A DNA stretch of 64,000 nt from an uncultured Lachnospiraceae bacterium. Its GTDB lineage: Bacteria; Bacillota; Clostridia; Lachnospirales; Lachnospiraceae. The position numbers and the translations under genes are program-made. The notes beneath the pieces were generated by a model. That model was given only the letters and a program-made list of their open reading frames with translations, ran no database searches and was not told the origin of the DNA. The stretch spans positions 1-64,000 of the forward strand of contig CAJUIP010000005.1 in the NCBI GenBank assembly GCA_910586315.1, in the 5' to 3' direction. This document shows positions 51,661-60,184 of this stretch, piece after piece (positions within the stretch are counted from its first letter, which is position 1; every line of letters starts with the position of its first letter).

Positions 51661-52968
51661 ATGAACTATACGACACAGATGGATGCCGCCAGACAGGGGA
51701 TTATTACCAGGGAGATGGAAGCGGTGGCAGAAAAAGAAAGGATGACAGCAGAAGGAATCCGTGCTCTGGTTGCCAAAGGGCAGGCTGTCATTCCCTGCAA
51801 TAAAGTACATACCTCCATTGATCCGAACGGGATCGGCTCCATGCTGAAAACAAAAATCAATGTGAACCTGGGCACCTCCAGAGACTGCAAAGATTTGGAT
51901 GTAGAGGTGGAAAAGGTAAACAGCGCCGTGAAGCTTGGAGTAGAGTCCATCATGGATTTAAGCTCTTTTGGGGATACAAGAGTGTTCCGCAGGCGGCTTA
52001 CAAAAGAATGTCCGGCAATTATCGGTACGGTTCCGATTTACGACGCGGTGGTTTATTACCACAAGGCCTTGAAGGAAATCACGACAGAGGAGTGGCTGGA
52101 TATTGTGAGGATGCATGCGGAGGACGGCGTGGACTTTATGACGATTCACTGCGGAATTAACAAGTCCACAGCGAAACGGTTTAAGGAAAATAAGCGTCTT
52201 ACAAACATTGTATCCAGGGGAGGTTCCATTATTTTTGCCTGGATGGAAATGACGGGAAAGGAGAATCCTTTCTATGAGCATTACGATGATATCCTGGAAA
52301 TCTGCCGCCGGTATGATGTGACCTTAAGTCTTGGCGACGCCTGCCGCCCCGGATGTATTAAGGACGCCAGTGATATTTCTCAGATCGAAGAGCTGGTAAC
52401 GCTTGGCGAGCTCACAAGAAGAGCTTGGGAAAAGGATGTGCAGGTGATCATTGAAGGGCCCGGGCACATGCCTTTAAATCAGATTGAGGCCAATATGAAA
52501 ATCCAGAAGGAGATCTGCAAAGGCGCGCCCTTCTATGTGCTGGGCCCGCTAGTGACCGATGTGGCTCCGGGCTATGACCATATCACGGCCGCCATCGGAG
52601 GCGCCCTTGCAGCGGCAAATGGAGCCTCCTTCCTCTGCTATGTGACTCCCGCCGAGCACTTAAGGCTTCCCAATCTGGACGATGTGAAAGAGGGAATCAT
52701 CGCCTCCCGGATTGCCGCCCATGCGGCCGATCTTGCAAAAGGGGTCCGCGGCGCGGCTGAATGGGACGATGAGATGAGCCTGGCCAGGAAAAATCTGGAC
52801 TGGGATAAGATGTTCTCTCTGGCCATTGATCCGGAAAAGGCGAAACGTTACCGTGCGGAGGCCAGGCCGGAGAAGGAGGACACCTGCTCCATGTGCGGAA
52901 ACTTCTGCGCCGTTAAAAATATGAATCGGATTCTCGACGGAGAGATTGTAAGTATTTTTGACGAATAA
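51661..52968 (+). CDS. thiC: Phosphomethylpyrimidine synthase ThiC
   Basis: ThiC is a radical SAM enzyme that rearranges aminoimidazole ribotide into HMP phosphate. The 435-residue product has the C-terminal CSMCGNFC (CX2CX4C) cluster motif, ALAAANGASFLCYVTPAEHL and SLGDACRPGCIKDASD. Like many bacterial forms in this group it lacks the long N-terminal domain of the E. coli enzyme. AAAGGAG at 51648-51654 selects ATG 51661. It is the first gene behind the TPP riboswitch. Confidence 0.97.
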   Translation: MNYTTQMDAARQGIITREMEAVAEKERMTAEGIRALVAKGQAVIPCNKVHTSIDPNGIGSMLKTKINVNLGTSRDCKDLDVEVEKVNSAVKLGVESIMDLSSFGDTRVFRRRLTKECPAIIGTVPIYDAVVYYHKALKEITTEEWLDIVRMHAEDGVDFMTIHCGINKSTAKRFKENKRLTNIVSRGGSIIFAWMEMTGKENPFYEHYDDILEICRRYDVTLSLGDACRPGCIKDASDISQIEELVTLGELTRRAWEKDVQVIIEGPGHMPLNQIEANMKIQKEICKGAPFYVLGPLVTDVAPGYDHITAAIGGALAAANGASFLCYVTPAEHLRLPNLDDVKEGIIASRIAAHAADLAKGVRGAAEWDDEMSLARKNLDWDKMFSLAIDPEKAKRYRAEARPEKEDTCSMCGNFCAVKNMNRILDGEIVSIFDE

Positions 52969-52981
52969 GGAGAGAGGAATC

Positions 52982-53491
52982 ATGAAAATTACTGTAAAGA
53001 AGACCGTCACAGCTGCCATGCTGGTGGCCCTGACTGTAGCCATGTCCAGCTTTTCCATCCCCATCGGCGCATCCAAATGTTATCCGATCCAGCATCTGGT
53101 AAATGTCATCTGCGCTGTATTTTTAGGGCCTGCTTATGGAGTGATGGCAGCGTTCTGCACATCGCTCATAAGAAACCTCATGGGAACAGGAAGCCTGCTG
53201 GCCTTCCCGGGCAGCATGGTGGGCGCTTTTTTCTGCGGAGTGGTTTATGAAAAGACACAAAAGCTCTTTCCCACCTATGTGGGCGAGGTTGTGGGAACCG
53301 GGCTGATTGGAGGAATGCTCTGTTTTCCGGTGGCAACTCTTGTGATGGGAAAAGAGGCGGCATTATTTACCTATGTGATGCCGTTTTTCATGAGTACAGC
53401 CTGCGGGACGATTATGGCGGCTATTCTTGTGGGCGCTCTGTCTAAAAGTCATGCCTTGGATTACCTTCGGGGTATGCTGGAGCAGTCATGA
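52982..53491 (+). CDS. thiW: ECF transporter S component ThiW (thiazole)
   Basis: ThiW is the membrane substrate-binding unit of an energy-coupling-factor transporter assigned to hydroxyethylthiazole uptake. The 169-residue protein has five to six helices, with SFSIPIGASKCYPIQHLVNV and VFLGPAYGVMAAFCTSLIRN typical for the family. GGAGAGAGG precedes ATG 52982. The EcfA/T module is not in the window and is presumably shared. Its stop overlaps thiD (ATGA). Confidence 0.92.
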   Translation: MKITVKKTVTAAMLVALTVAMSSFSIPIGASKCYPIQHLVNVICAVFLGPAYGVMAAFCTSLIRNLMGTGSLLAFPGSMVGAFFCGVVYEKTQKLFPTYVGEVVGTGLIGGMLCFPVATLVMGKEAALFTYVMPFFMSTACGTIMAAILVGALSKSHALDYLRGMLEQS

Positions 53492-54300
53492 GGACAGTTC
53501 TTACTATTGCCGGCTCCGACTGCTCCGGAGGAGCCGGCATACAGGCTGATTTAAAAACCATAACGGCCTTTGGAATGTACGGTATGAGTGTAATCACAGC
53601 CCTGACGGTTCAAAACACCCGGGGCGTTTTTGCTGTTTCAGAGACCGGAGAGTCTGTTCTAAAGGGCCAGCTGGATGCGGTGCTTTCGGACATCACGCCG
53701 GATGCGGTAAAAATCGGCATGCTGCCATCGGAGAAATCGGTTTTGCTGGTGGCGGAAGCTCTGAAAACATACAGACATGGCCAGGTCGTGCTGGACCCGG
53801 TCATGGTTTCCACGAGCGGGCGGCGGTTGATGGATAAACTGGCTATGGAGGCGGCTTTTCATGAACTGTACCCGTTGGTCTCTGTGATTACGCCCAATGT
53901 GCCGGAGGCGGAGGTCATAGGGGGCAGGCGTATTTCGACGCCGGAAGACATGGAGCAGGCGGCTTTGGGGATTTCTGACCGCTTTCATGGGGCCGTTCTG
54001 GTCAAAGGAGGCCATATGCCAGGGAATGCCAATGACTGCCTTGCGTCTTTAGGTACTGCAAGGTGGTTTCCCGGAAAGCGGCTGGATGTAAAAAACTCCC
54101 ATGGAACAGGCTGCACCCTTTCTTCTGCCATTGCCTGCGGGCTGGCGGCGGGATGGGAACTGGAGACGGCGGTGAAAAAGGCAAAGCAGTATTTGACAGG
54201 GGCTCTTAAGAATGAACCGGGATTGGGCCATGGAAACGGCCCTCTGAATCATTGTTACCGGATTCCGGAGCTGTCTTTGGAGGAGGCCGAGGATGAATAA
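53488..54300 (+). CDS. thiD: Hydroxymethylpyrimidine (phosphate) kinase
   Basis: ThiD phosphorylates HMP and HMP-P to HMP-PP. The 270-residue ribokinase-fold enzyme starts with LTIAGSDCSGGAGIQADLKT and has VLDPVMVSTSG and DVKNSHGTGCTLSSAIA with the catalytic Asp/Gly-Thr-Gly loop. It overlaps thiW by 4 bp and thiM by 8 bp, indicating coupled translation. Confidence 0.96.
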   Translation: MRTVLTIAGSDCSGGAGIQADLKTITAFGMYGMSVITALTVQNTRGVFAVSETGESVLKGQLDAVLSDITPDAVKIGMLPSEKSVLLVAEALKTYRHGQVVLDPVMVSTSGRRLMDKLAMEAAFHELYPLVSVITPNVPEAEVIGGRRISTPEDMEQAALGISDRFHGAVLVKGGHMPGNANDCLASLGTARWFPGKRLDVKNSHGTGCTLSSAIACGLAAGWELETAVKKAKQYLTGALKNEPGLGHGNGPLNHCYRIPELSLEEAEDE

Positions 54301-55204
54301 AGAACAGATTGCGGAAGAAATGCTTTCCTGTCTTTTGGCTGTGCAGAGGATGCATCCGCTGGTTCATATGATACCAAATGATGTCACAGCGGCCCTCTGC
54401 GCCGATGGAATTTCCGCCATAGGGGGCAGGCCGCTCATGGCGCAGGCGGCAGAGGAGATGGAGGAAATCACGGGCTCTGCCTGCGGGCTGGCGGTCAATC
54501 TGGGCCAGCCCTCCAATGAAAAATATAAAGCCTGTAAAATCGCTCTTGCGACCGCGGGAACAAAGGGAATTCCGGCGGTTCTGGACCCGGTGGGAGCCGG
54601 AGCCTCCGGATACCGGAGGGATGCGGCCGCAAGGCTTTTTTCTGTTCCCTGGTCCGGAGTGCTTAAGGGAAACAGTTCGGAGATCCATACCGTGCTGACG
54701 GGAAGCCTGGCCCACACGGGAGTGGACAGCGTGGGAGAATTTTCCCATGAAGCGGAGGCGGAAATTTTATTATCACGAATGGAAGGGCAGAACCGCAGAA
54801 TGGTGATTGCTGAGACGGGATCTGTGGATAAGATTCTCTGGAGAGACGAGGAGAGTGGAAAAGGAAAGTGTCTTCTCCTGCATCACAGAGTGGAACGGCC
54901 GGTGATCCTGGTGGGAAGCGGTTGTCTGACAGGAGCCGTCATGGGTGCCATGCTGGCGGCTGCGTGGAAAGAAAAGAATCGCTCCCTAAAGGAAACGGAG
55001 ATGGCTCTTTCGGCAGCGGCAGCAGTTTCAATAATTTCTTTCTGTGGTGAATATACATATACAGGCGGCATAAGGGAGGCATCCCGGGGAGGGTATGGAA
55101 CTTATAAAACAGCTCTTTTGAATGCCCTGAGCAGATTCCAGGGGGAGGCATACAAAACTTATATGATGGAAAATCTGGAAATACAGCGCACATTTCGAAA
55201 TTAG
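54293..55204 (+). CDS. thiM: Hydroxyethylthiazole kinase
   Basis: ThiM phosphorylates the thiazole alcohol salvaged from outside. The 303 residues have VHMIPNDVTAALCADGISAI near the N terminus, AVLDPVGAGASGYRR at ~97-111, KGNSSEIHTV and VGSGCLTGAVMGAMLAA. The ThiW transporter directly upstream supplies the substrate. No thiG, thiH or thiS is seen in the window. Confidence 0.95.
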   Translation: MNKEQIAEEMLSCLLAVQRMHPLVHMIPNDVTAALCADGISAIGGRPLMAQAAEEMEEITGSACGLAVNLGQPSNEKYKACKIALATAGTKGIPAVLDPVGAGASGYRRDAAARLFSVPWSGVLKGNSSEIHTVLTGSLAHTGVDSVGEFSHEAEAEILLSRMEGQNRRMVIAETGSVDKILWRDEESGKGKCLLLHHRVERPVILVGSGCLTGAVMGAMLAAAWKEKNRSLKETEMALSAAAAVSIISFCGEYTYTGGIREASRGGYGTYKTALLNALSRFQGEAYKTYMMENLEIQRTFRN

Positions 55205-55340
55205 CCCATATGAAACAGCGGCATTCGACTATAGTTACTACTAATTTCACGCAAATTCTTTTGAAAAAAGTGAGTATAATATTAAATATACGATGCGGTG
55301 TAGAATTTTGCAATAATTTTAAAATCACAGAAGGAAAAGC

Positions 55341-55985
55341 ATGAAAAAACAAGGAATTTTATATGGAATCGCGGACAGGAAGCTGGGCGATGAAAAGATT
55401 CTGGAGGCGCTTTCTTCCGGTCTTGACATGATTCAGCTTCGGGAAAAAAATATAACCTCCGCAGAGTATTTAAGGGATGCTGTGTGGCTTCGGGAACAGA
55501 CAAGAAGAAGCGGTACACTGTTTCTTGTCAATGACCGTCTGGATATTGCTCTGGCCTGTGGGGCCGACGGGGTCCATCTGGGGCAGAGCGATATTCCGGT
55601 GGCGGCGGCCAGGGAAATTACAGAGAGGCTGGGGCTTAAAAATTTCATCATCGGAGCCACGGCAAAGACGGCAAAGCAGGCGCACCGCGCCTGTGAAGAG
55701 GGCGCGGATTACCTGGGGAGCGGTGCCTGGTACGCCACCTCCACAAAGCCGGACGCCACGCCCATTGCAGATGCGACCTATCTGGAAATTTTAAAGGCGG
55801 CGCCGATTCCCAACGTGGCGATTGGAGGACTGACTGTTGAAAACTGCGGCCGTCCGCTACAGCTGGGGGCCAGCGGAATTGCAGTGGCCGGGGGGATTTT
55901 TCAGGCAGCGTCGGTATCGGAGGCGGTGAGTGCATTTAGAGAGATTCTGAAACAGGCAGATGGTAACGGTTCCAGAGGCATCTGA
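55341..55985 (+). CDS. thiE: Thiamine phosphate synthase
   Basis: ThiE joins HMP-PP and thiazole phosphate to thiamine monophosphate. The 214-residue TIM-barrel enzyme has DMIQLREKNITSAEYLRDA, LFLVNDRLDIALACGADGVH, LGQSDIPV and IPNVAIGGLTVENCG. It lies 136 bp after thiM; a TTGAAA near 55260 with AT-rich sequence may be a weak own promoter. GAAGGAA precedes ATG 55341. Confidence 0.95.
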   Translation: MKKQGILYGIADRKLGDEKILEALSSGLDMIQLREKNITSAEYLRDAVWLREQTRRSGTLFLVNDRLDIALACGADGVHLGQSDIPVAAAREITERLGLKNFIIGATAKTAKQAHRACEEGADYLGSGAWYATSTKPDATPIADATYLEILKAAPIPNVAIGGLTVENCGRPLQLGASGIAVAGGIFQAASVSEAVSAFREILKQADGNGSRGI

Positions 55986-56037
55986 AACCGTTGCGGCAAA
56001 GTGGAAAAGTTCCTGGAAACGGAAGGAGGAATATGGT

Positions 56038-56454
56038 ATGGAGGAGCGCGACCGTCTGGAAAGGATGATGGAGCAGCTCATTGAAACGGAAGAGGAAAGA
56101 AAGAAATACGCCAGAAAACAGTTTTATATGCTGGCAGTTATGGCTGTGTGTACAGCGGCTGTATTTCTTCTGGCTTTTTTTGCCTATGTTTCCCTGGTTC
56201 CAAAGTTTAAGAGCTCGGCGGAAGAAATTGAAGCAGCAGCAAAGGAACTGCACGTGATTTCCAGACAGCTTTCCGAGGCAGATCTGGCAGGTCTGGTAAA
56301 GCATGTGGACCGGATGGCAGTTACCAGCGAGGAGGGCGTAAAAGAGGCTCTGGAAAAAATTGAGTCCATCGACATTGATGAACTCAACCATGCCATAAAA
56401 TCTTTGTCAGATGTGGTTTCCCCTCTGGCGAAGCTCATGGGACGCTTCAATTAA
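56038..56454 (+). CDS. Small membrane protein with coiled coil
   Basis: The 138-residue protein has a charged N-terminal helix (MEERDRLERMMEQLIETEEE), one transmembrane segment (~31-57) and a long C-terminal region with heptad-like Ile/Leu/Ala spacing (SSAEEIEAAAKELHVISRQL). Such proteins can be sensor or scaffold parts, but no family is recognised. AAGGAGG at 56023-56029 fits ATG 56038. Its end overlaps the convergent citXG gene by 8 bp. Confidence 0.75.
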   Translation: MEERDRLERMMEQLIETEEERKKYARKQFYMLAVMAVCTAAVFLLAFFAYVSLVPKFKSSAEEIEAAAKELHVISRQLSEADLAGLVKHVDRMAVTSEEGVKEALEKIESIDIDELNHAIKSLSDVVSPLAKLMGRFN

Positions 56455-57838
56455 AAGGAGTCGTCAGATGAGAAGACTCTAAAAACAGAAACATCAGGCT
56501 GACAGCCAGAAGATCCGCACATCCGCCGGGACTTAAGTTCCGGTGGATGAAGCTTGCGTCCAGGGCTGTCAGTTTTTCTTTGAAGGAACCGGCTGCAATT
56601 TCTGAAAGAATATCCGCGGCTTCTTTTTTGCATTCCAGGGCCATGGCACGGCCGCCGCGGTGAATCATGTTGGTGTCGTCCACCTTCGTTAATATGGTAA
56701 GAAGGGCCAGTACAGAGGAGTCATTGAGGGAAAAGCCCTCATGGAGCCAGTGCTTTAAGGCGGGCAGCCCAAGGGTCAGGGCCGAGGGGAATCCGGCCGC
56801 CGCTTCTCCCCTGGCTCCGGTGATGCCGTAGACGGCATGGCATTGCTCTCCGGCGGTCTTAGAAGAGGAGGGCGTGAAAAAATCAGGGAGAGAATATGTT
56901 CCGAGCCGTTGACACAGGGAAATGACGTCTCTGGAATTTAAGGGACTGCACATTCCGGCGTGGACTTTTCCCAGGGCGCCGCACAGGACGGCAAAGGAAA
57001 AGACAAGTCCTTTGTGGGTGTTGACTCCTCCAGTGGCGGAAAACATACTCTTTTCTGCCTGCTGCCCTGCAAAGCGCAGCCTGTCGAAAAGCTTGTCTTC
57101 TGTTTCCTGGCAGCAGTCCCATCCGATGCAGAAGAAGTCGCGAAACCATGGAATCAGGGCGGCGCTGCTGTCTAAAAAGGTGAAAAAATCCATGTCCTTG
57201 TGGGAACCGGAGTTATTCCGGTCTACAAGACCCGGCTTTGGAGATGCAGAGACCTCGTAGAGCAGGGAACGGACCGCGCAGGCGGCGGCCAGATCGGCAG
57301 CCTGGTTCCGGAAATAATCGTTAAGTATCCTGGCAATGCGCCATAAAATAAGCTCCATGGAATGGCGTTTGCTTCTGGCGCAGATTTTTGCATTCTCCCC
57401 GCAGACCAGACAGGTACGCGGGGGAAGCCCCAGAATGGAACGGGACAAAGAAACTCCAGAGGCATCTAAAACATCCATATCAAACAGCCGCCCCAACGCG
57501 TGATTTTCCTCGATGGAGGCTGTGATCCGCTTCACAAAAGCAGCTTCGGATGAGAGGAGGAAGAGGGCTTCCGGGCCGGTATTTTCTCTGGATTCCTCAT
57601 AATATTGGATATCGTTTAAGGGAATCTGTTCCCGGATCGCCTTAAGTCCCTCCTCAAAAGCAGAAAGAAGCAGAGGAAACCGTTTAATTTCCCCTGGCAT
57701 ATTCATGGAAAAGCTGATTAAGGAATGAACGCCGGGCCGGCATAAAAGCTCTTTCTGGCGTCTGGCTCTCCGGCTTCTGGCATCGAGAAGCTCGGAAAGC
57801 GTCACCGGAGTGCCTGTGATGATAGTTTCTGGTTTCAT
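56447..57838 (-). CDS. citXG: CitX-CitG fusion: citrate lyase holo-ACP synthase / prosthetic-group precursor synthase
   Basis: CitG makes the 2'-(5''-triphosphoribosyl)-3'-dephospho-CoA precursor from ATP and dephospho-CoA; CitX attaches it to the citrate lyase acyl carrier protein. Residues ~1-170 resemble CitX (LLDARSRRARRQKELL and RTCLVCGENAKICARSKRH). The rest is CitG: VSASPKPGLVDRNNSGSHKD and TGGVNTHKGLVFSFAVLCGA. The fused form is known in several bacteria. The ATG overlaps the citC stop (ATGA). citD, citE and citF are not in the window. Confidence 0.9.
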   Translation of the reverse strand: MKPETIITGTPVTLSELLDARSRRARRQKELLCRPGVHSLISFSMNMPGEIKRFPLLLSAFEEGLKAIREQIPLNDIQYYEESRENTGPEALFLLSSEAAFVKRITASIEENHALGRLFDMDVLDASGVSLSRSILGLPPRTCLVCGENAKICARSKRHSMELILWRIARILNDYFRNQAADLAAACAVRSLLYEVSASPKPGLVDRNNSGSHKDMDFFTFLDSSAALIPWFRDFFCIGWDCCQETEDKLFDRLRFAGQQAEKSMFSATGGVNTHKGLVFSFAVLCGALGKVHAGMCSPLNSRDVISLCQRLGTYSLPDFFTPSSSKTAGEQCHAVYGITGARGEAAAGFPSALTLGLPALKHWLHEGFSLNDSSVLALLTILTKVDDTNMIHRGGRAMALECKKEAADILSEIAAGSFKEKLTALDASFIHRNLSPGGCADLLAVSLMFLFLESSHLTTPFN

Positions 57839-58881
57839 GACATTCCCTCAAATTCCTGTTTCAGATATCTGGCTGTACATGGGGGAACCAAAGCGAGGAC
57901 TTCATCTGTTACTCCGTTTTCAGAAAGAAGCCTTCGGACTCTGGAAGCGCTTATGGCTTCTGGCTTTCCGTCCGATCCGGAGGAAGTAATCCGGTCAATT
58001 TTAAGAAAGGAAATGCTGTACTGCGGAAGAATCCGAATCATGGCTTCGTTATATCTTCTGGTTATGGGATCGAAGGGTTCTTCCCCGGCAAAGCGTTTGG
58101 TGATGTGGAAAATCGGCGCAATCCGGGAAGCGAACAGCGTAATGTCCAGCTCGCTCTGAATTCTGGCGGTGTCTTCCCCTTCCTTTAAAAAATAGGTTGG
58201 GAAGGTGGCAGACGATATCATATAGGGGCCGGACGGATGAACCTTCACATTGGGCAGATGAGCGGTTCCCTCCTGTACCAGCATATAGCGCACATCGAAG
58301 GGAAAGGCGGATCTGTTTTCTTCCACCACAAAAATGTGAAGCAGGCTGCAGTGCGAGGCGGCAAAGGCAATCAGCCCGAGATGGCCCTTTGTAAAGGGGC
58401 TGCAGTTCATAACGATGCATCCCACGCCCTCTTTTAAGGAGTGACTTGGCTGCGGGGAATTTTCAGAACAGAATCCAGAATAAAACCGTTCCGGCCCGTT
58501 TTTCTTATTTTCCAGCATCAGAACATCCGTGGTCTCCGCCAGCGCGTAGAATCCGCAGGAGGTAAATAATGGCTTGTTTTTGGGACGGGTAATGACGAAA
58601 AGGTCATCATAGCCCGCTTCAAAACGATTTTCCACCAGCCGGGAAATCAGGCTTCCTAAGGCATTTTGTCCCCGTAACGCCTCGTCCACGGCAAAGCATT
58701 TCAAAAGGCTTCCGGCACAGCATCCGCAGCCAAGCAGGGATTCTTTCCCATCAAATACCCCATAGGCGGCCTCGATATCGTCTTCAAAGCGCAGATGGTG
58801 TCTGGAGAGAAAATCCGCCAGCATGGATTTGTCATGGGAAAATCCCAGGGAAATTTCGTGTACATGATATTCATCCGTCAT
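57835..58881 (-). CDS. citC: [Citrate lyase] ligase
   Basis: CitC acetylates the thiol of the citrate lyase prosthetic group with ATP and acetate. The 348 residues comprise a GNAT-like N-terminal domain (~1-130, with FAVDEALRGQNALGSLISRL) and a nucleotidyltransferase domain with CIVMNCSPFTKGHLGLIAF (the T/HXGH-type motif) and ISASRVRRLL. It begins 18 bp after selD on the same strand, so the three genes selD-citC-citXG look like one transcript. Confidence 0.9.
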   Translation of the reverse strand: MTDEYHVHEISLGFSHDKSMLADFLSRHHLRFEDDIEAAYGVFDGKESLLGCGCCAGSLLKCFAVDEALRGQNALGSLISRLVENRFEAGYDDLFVITRPKNKPLFTSCGFYALAETTDVLMLENKKNGPERFYSGFCSENSPQPSHSLKEGVGCIVMNCSPFTKGHLGLIAFAASHCSLLHIFVVEENRSAFPFDVRYMLVQEGTAHLPNVKVHPSGPYMISSATFPTYFLKEGEDTARIQSELDITLFASRIAPIFHITKRFAGEEPFDPITRRYNEAMIRILPQYSISFLKIDRITSSGSDGKPEAISASRVRRLLSENGVTDEVLALVPPCTARYLKQEFEGMS

Positions 58882-58899
58882 AGGCGTTCCTCCTGTTTC

Positions 58900-59940
58900 C
58901 TATTCGATGATTAAGTCCTTATCCTGTTTTTCAATGACTTCTCCGATAATGGCCCCTGTCAGGGAAGCGCCGGCAAGTTTGTCACAAAGCGCCAGAGCCT
59001 GGTCTTTGGGAAGGGAAACCAAAAGTCCCCCGGAAGTCTGCGGGTCTGCAATCAAGTCTACGAGAGATTCCGCGGCGGATTCCATAATCTGGAGATGGGG
59101 TTTTACATAGTCCATATTCCGGTAGGCTCCGGCAGGGATGATTCCCATTTCTGCCAGTTCTTTCGCCCCATGCAGAAGTGGAATCTTTTGGCAAAAGAGC
59201 TTTAAAGTGGCGTCGCTTCCTTCAGCCATCTCAAGGGAATGGCCAAGAAGTCCGAAACCGGTGACGTCGGTGCATGCATGGATATCGGGGAAGGTCTGGA
59301 TTAACGCTCCGGCCCTGGCATTCAAAGCGGCCATGGATGCAACCATGGCATGATAGTCGGAATCAGATACCATGCCTGCCTTGGCTCCGGTCGTGAGAAC
59401 GCCTGTACCCAGGGGCTTTGTGAGTACCAGATAATCGCCGGGCTTTGCGCCTACATTCTTAAGAATTTTATTCGGATGCACATATCCAGTAACGCAGAGA
59501 CCGTATTTGGGTTCCTGGTCCTGGATCGTATGACCGCCTGCGATGGTACAGCCTGCTTCCACGGCCTTGTCATGTCCGCCCATAAGAATCTGACGTATGG
59601 TCTCTTTGGAAAGGCAGTTGGGAACGCAGAGCAGGTTCATGGCCACTTTGGGCTGTCCGCCCATGGCATACACATCGCTTAAGGCGTTGGCAGCGGCGAT
59701 CTGTCCGAACTGATAGGGGTCGTCCACAATGGGAGTAAAAAAATCCACAGTGTGAATGGCGGCAATATCGTCCGTAATCTGATAGACGCACGCGTCGTCA
59801 CTGGTATCGAAACCAACCAGAAGGCTGGGATTATAAACATTTGGAAGATTTTCAAGAATTTCCGTAAGGACACCCGGTCCCAGTTTCGCCGCTCAGCCGG
59901 CGGCTGATGTCATCTGCGTAAGGGGCAGTTCTTTCGACAT
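58900..59940 (-). CDS. selD: Selenide, water dikinase, a selenoprotein (Sec at residue 16)
   Basis: SelD makes selenophosphate, the selenium donor for Sec and selenouridine. The frame from ATG 59940 reads MSKELPLTQMTSAAG, then TGA (59895-59893), then AAKLGPGVLTEILENLPNVY without break into the normal SelD sequence (VDFFTPIVDDPYQFGQ, GGQPKVAMNLLCVPNC). The TGA sits exactly at the catalytic Cys/Sec position of SelD and must be read as selenocysteine, giving 346 residues. AGGAGG lies 8 bases before ATG 59940. A caller that stops at TGA finds only the 282-residue piece from 59748, which lacks the catalytic loop. citC follows after 18 bp. Confidence 0.95.
59868..59880 (-). promoter_or_regulatory. 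Candidate bacterial SECIS hairpin in selD
   Basis: On the selD RNA, GGAC-CGGGU-GUCC forms a short hairpin whose stem begins 13 bases after the UGA, close enough for SelB recognition. It has a G-rich loop. The assignment rests on position and a short stem, not on a covariance model. Confidence 0.5.
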
Positions 59941-60031
59941 ACGTAAAACCTCCTATTCATTTACAGTCACCATAAAAGTCTGCCATGGAAAATCCGCTTT
60001 GCCGATGGACGAATATGCCCGATAAAGCGGG

Positions 60032-60085
60032 TGATACTGATATCTTCTATATCAGTATCATAACACCGGAAATTTTAAAAAGCAA
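60032..60085 (-). promoter_or_regulatory. selD promoter with perfect 12-bp palindrome
   Basis: On the minus strand TTGCTT (60085-60080) and TATGAT (60062-60057) are 17 bases apart. Overlapping the -10 and running past the start point, TGATACTGATAT (60032-60043) and ATATCAGTATCA (60049-60060) are perfect 12-bp arms around CTTCT. This is a likely operator for the selD operon, or a hairpin at the 5' end of its RNA. Confidence 0.75.
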
Positions 60086-60104
60086 CTGTATAGAAATTTT
60101 GAAT

Positions 60105-60134
60105 TTGACTATTGTGTCGGTGGTCGGGTAAAAT
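60105..60134 (+). promoter_or_regulatory. Promoter for yedF and the reductase genes
   Basis: TTGACT (60105-60110) and TAAAAT (60129-60134) with an 18-base spacer. It is divergent from the selD promoter, and the two -35 boxes are about 20 bp apart, so joint control is possible. Confidence 0.78.
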
Positions 60135-60184
60135 ATAGCTTAAGTAATTGGGAAAAATTACAAAAATTAAAGGAGGAATTCATT

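Noticed and set aside
58900..59748. SelD starting at an internal ATG (282 residues)
   Set aside because: This start arises only because the Sec TGA is read as stop; it would remove the catalytic Sec and Lys.
59679..59873. 64-codon minus-strand ORF rich in Pro and Leu
   Set aside because: Out-of-frame shadow inside the true selD reading frame.
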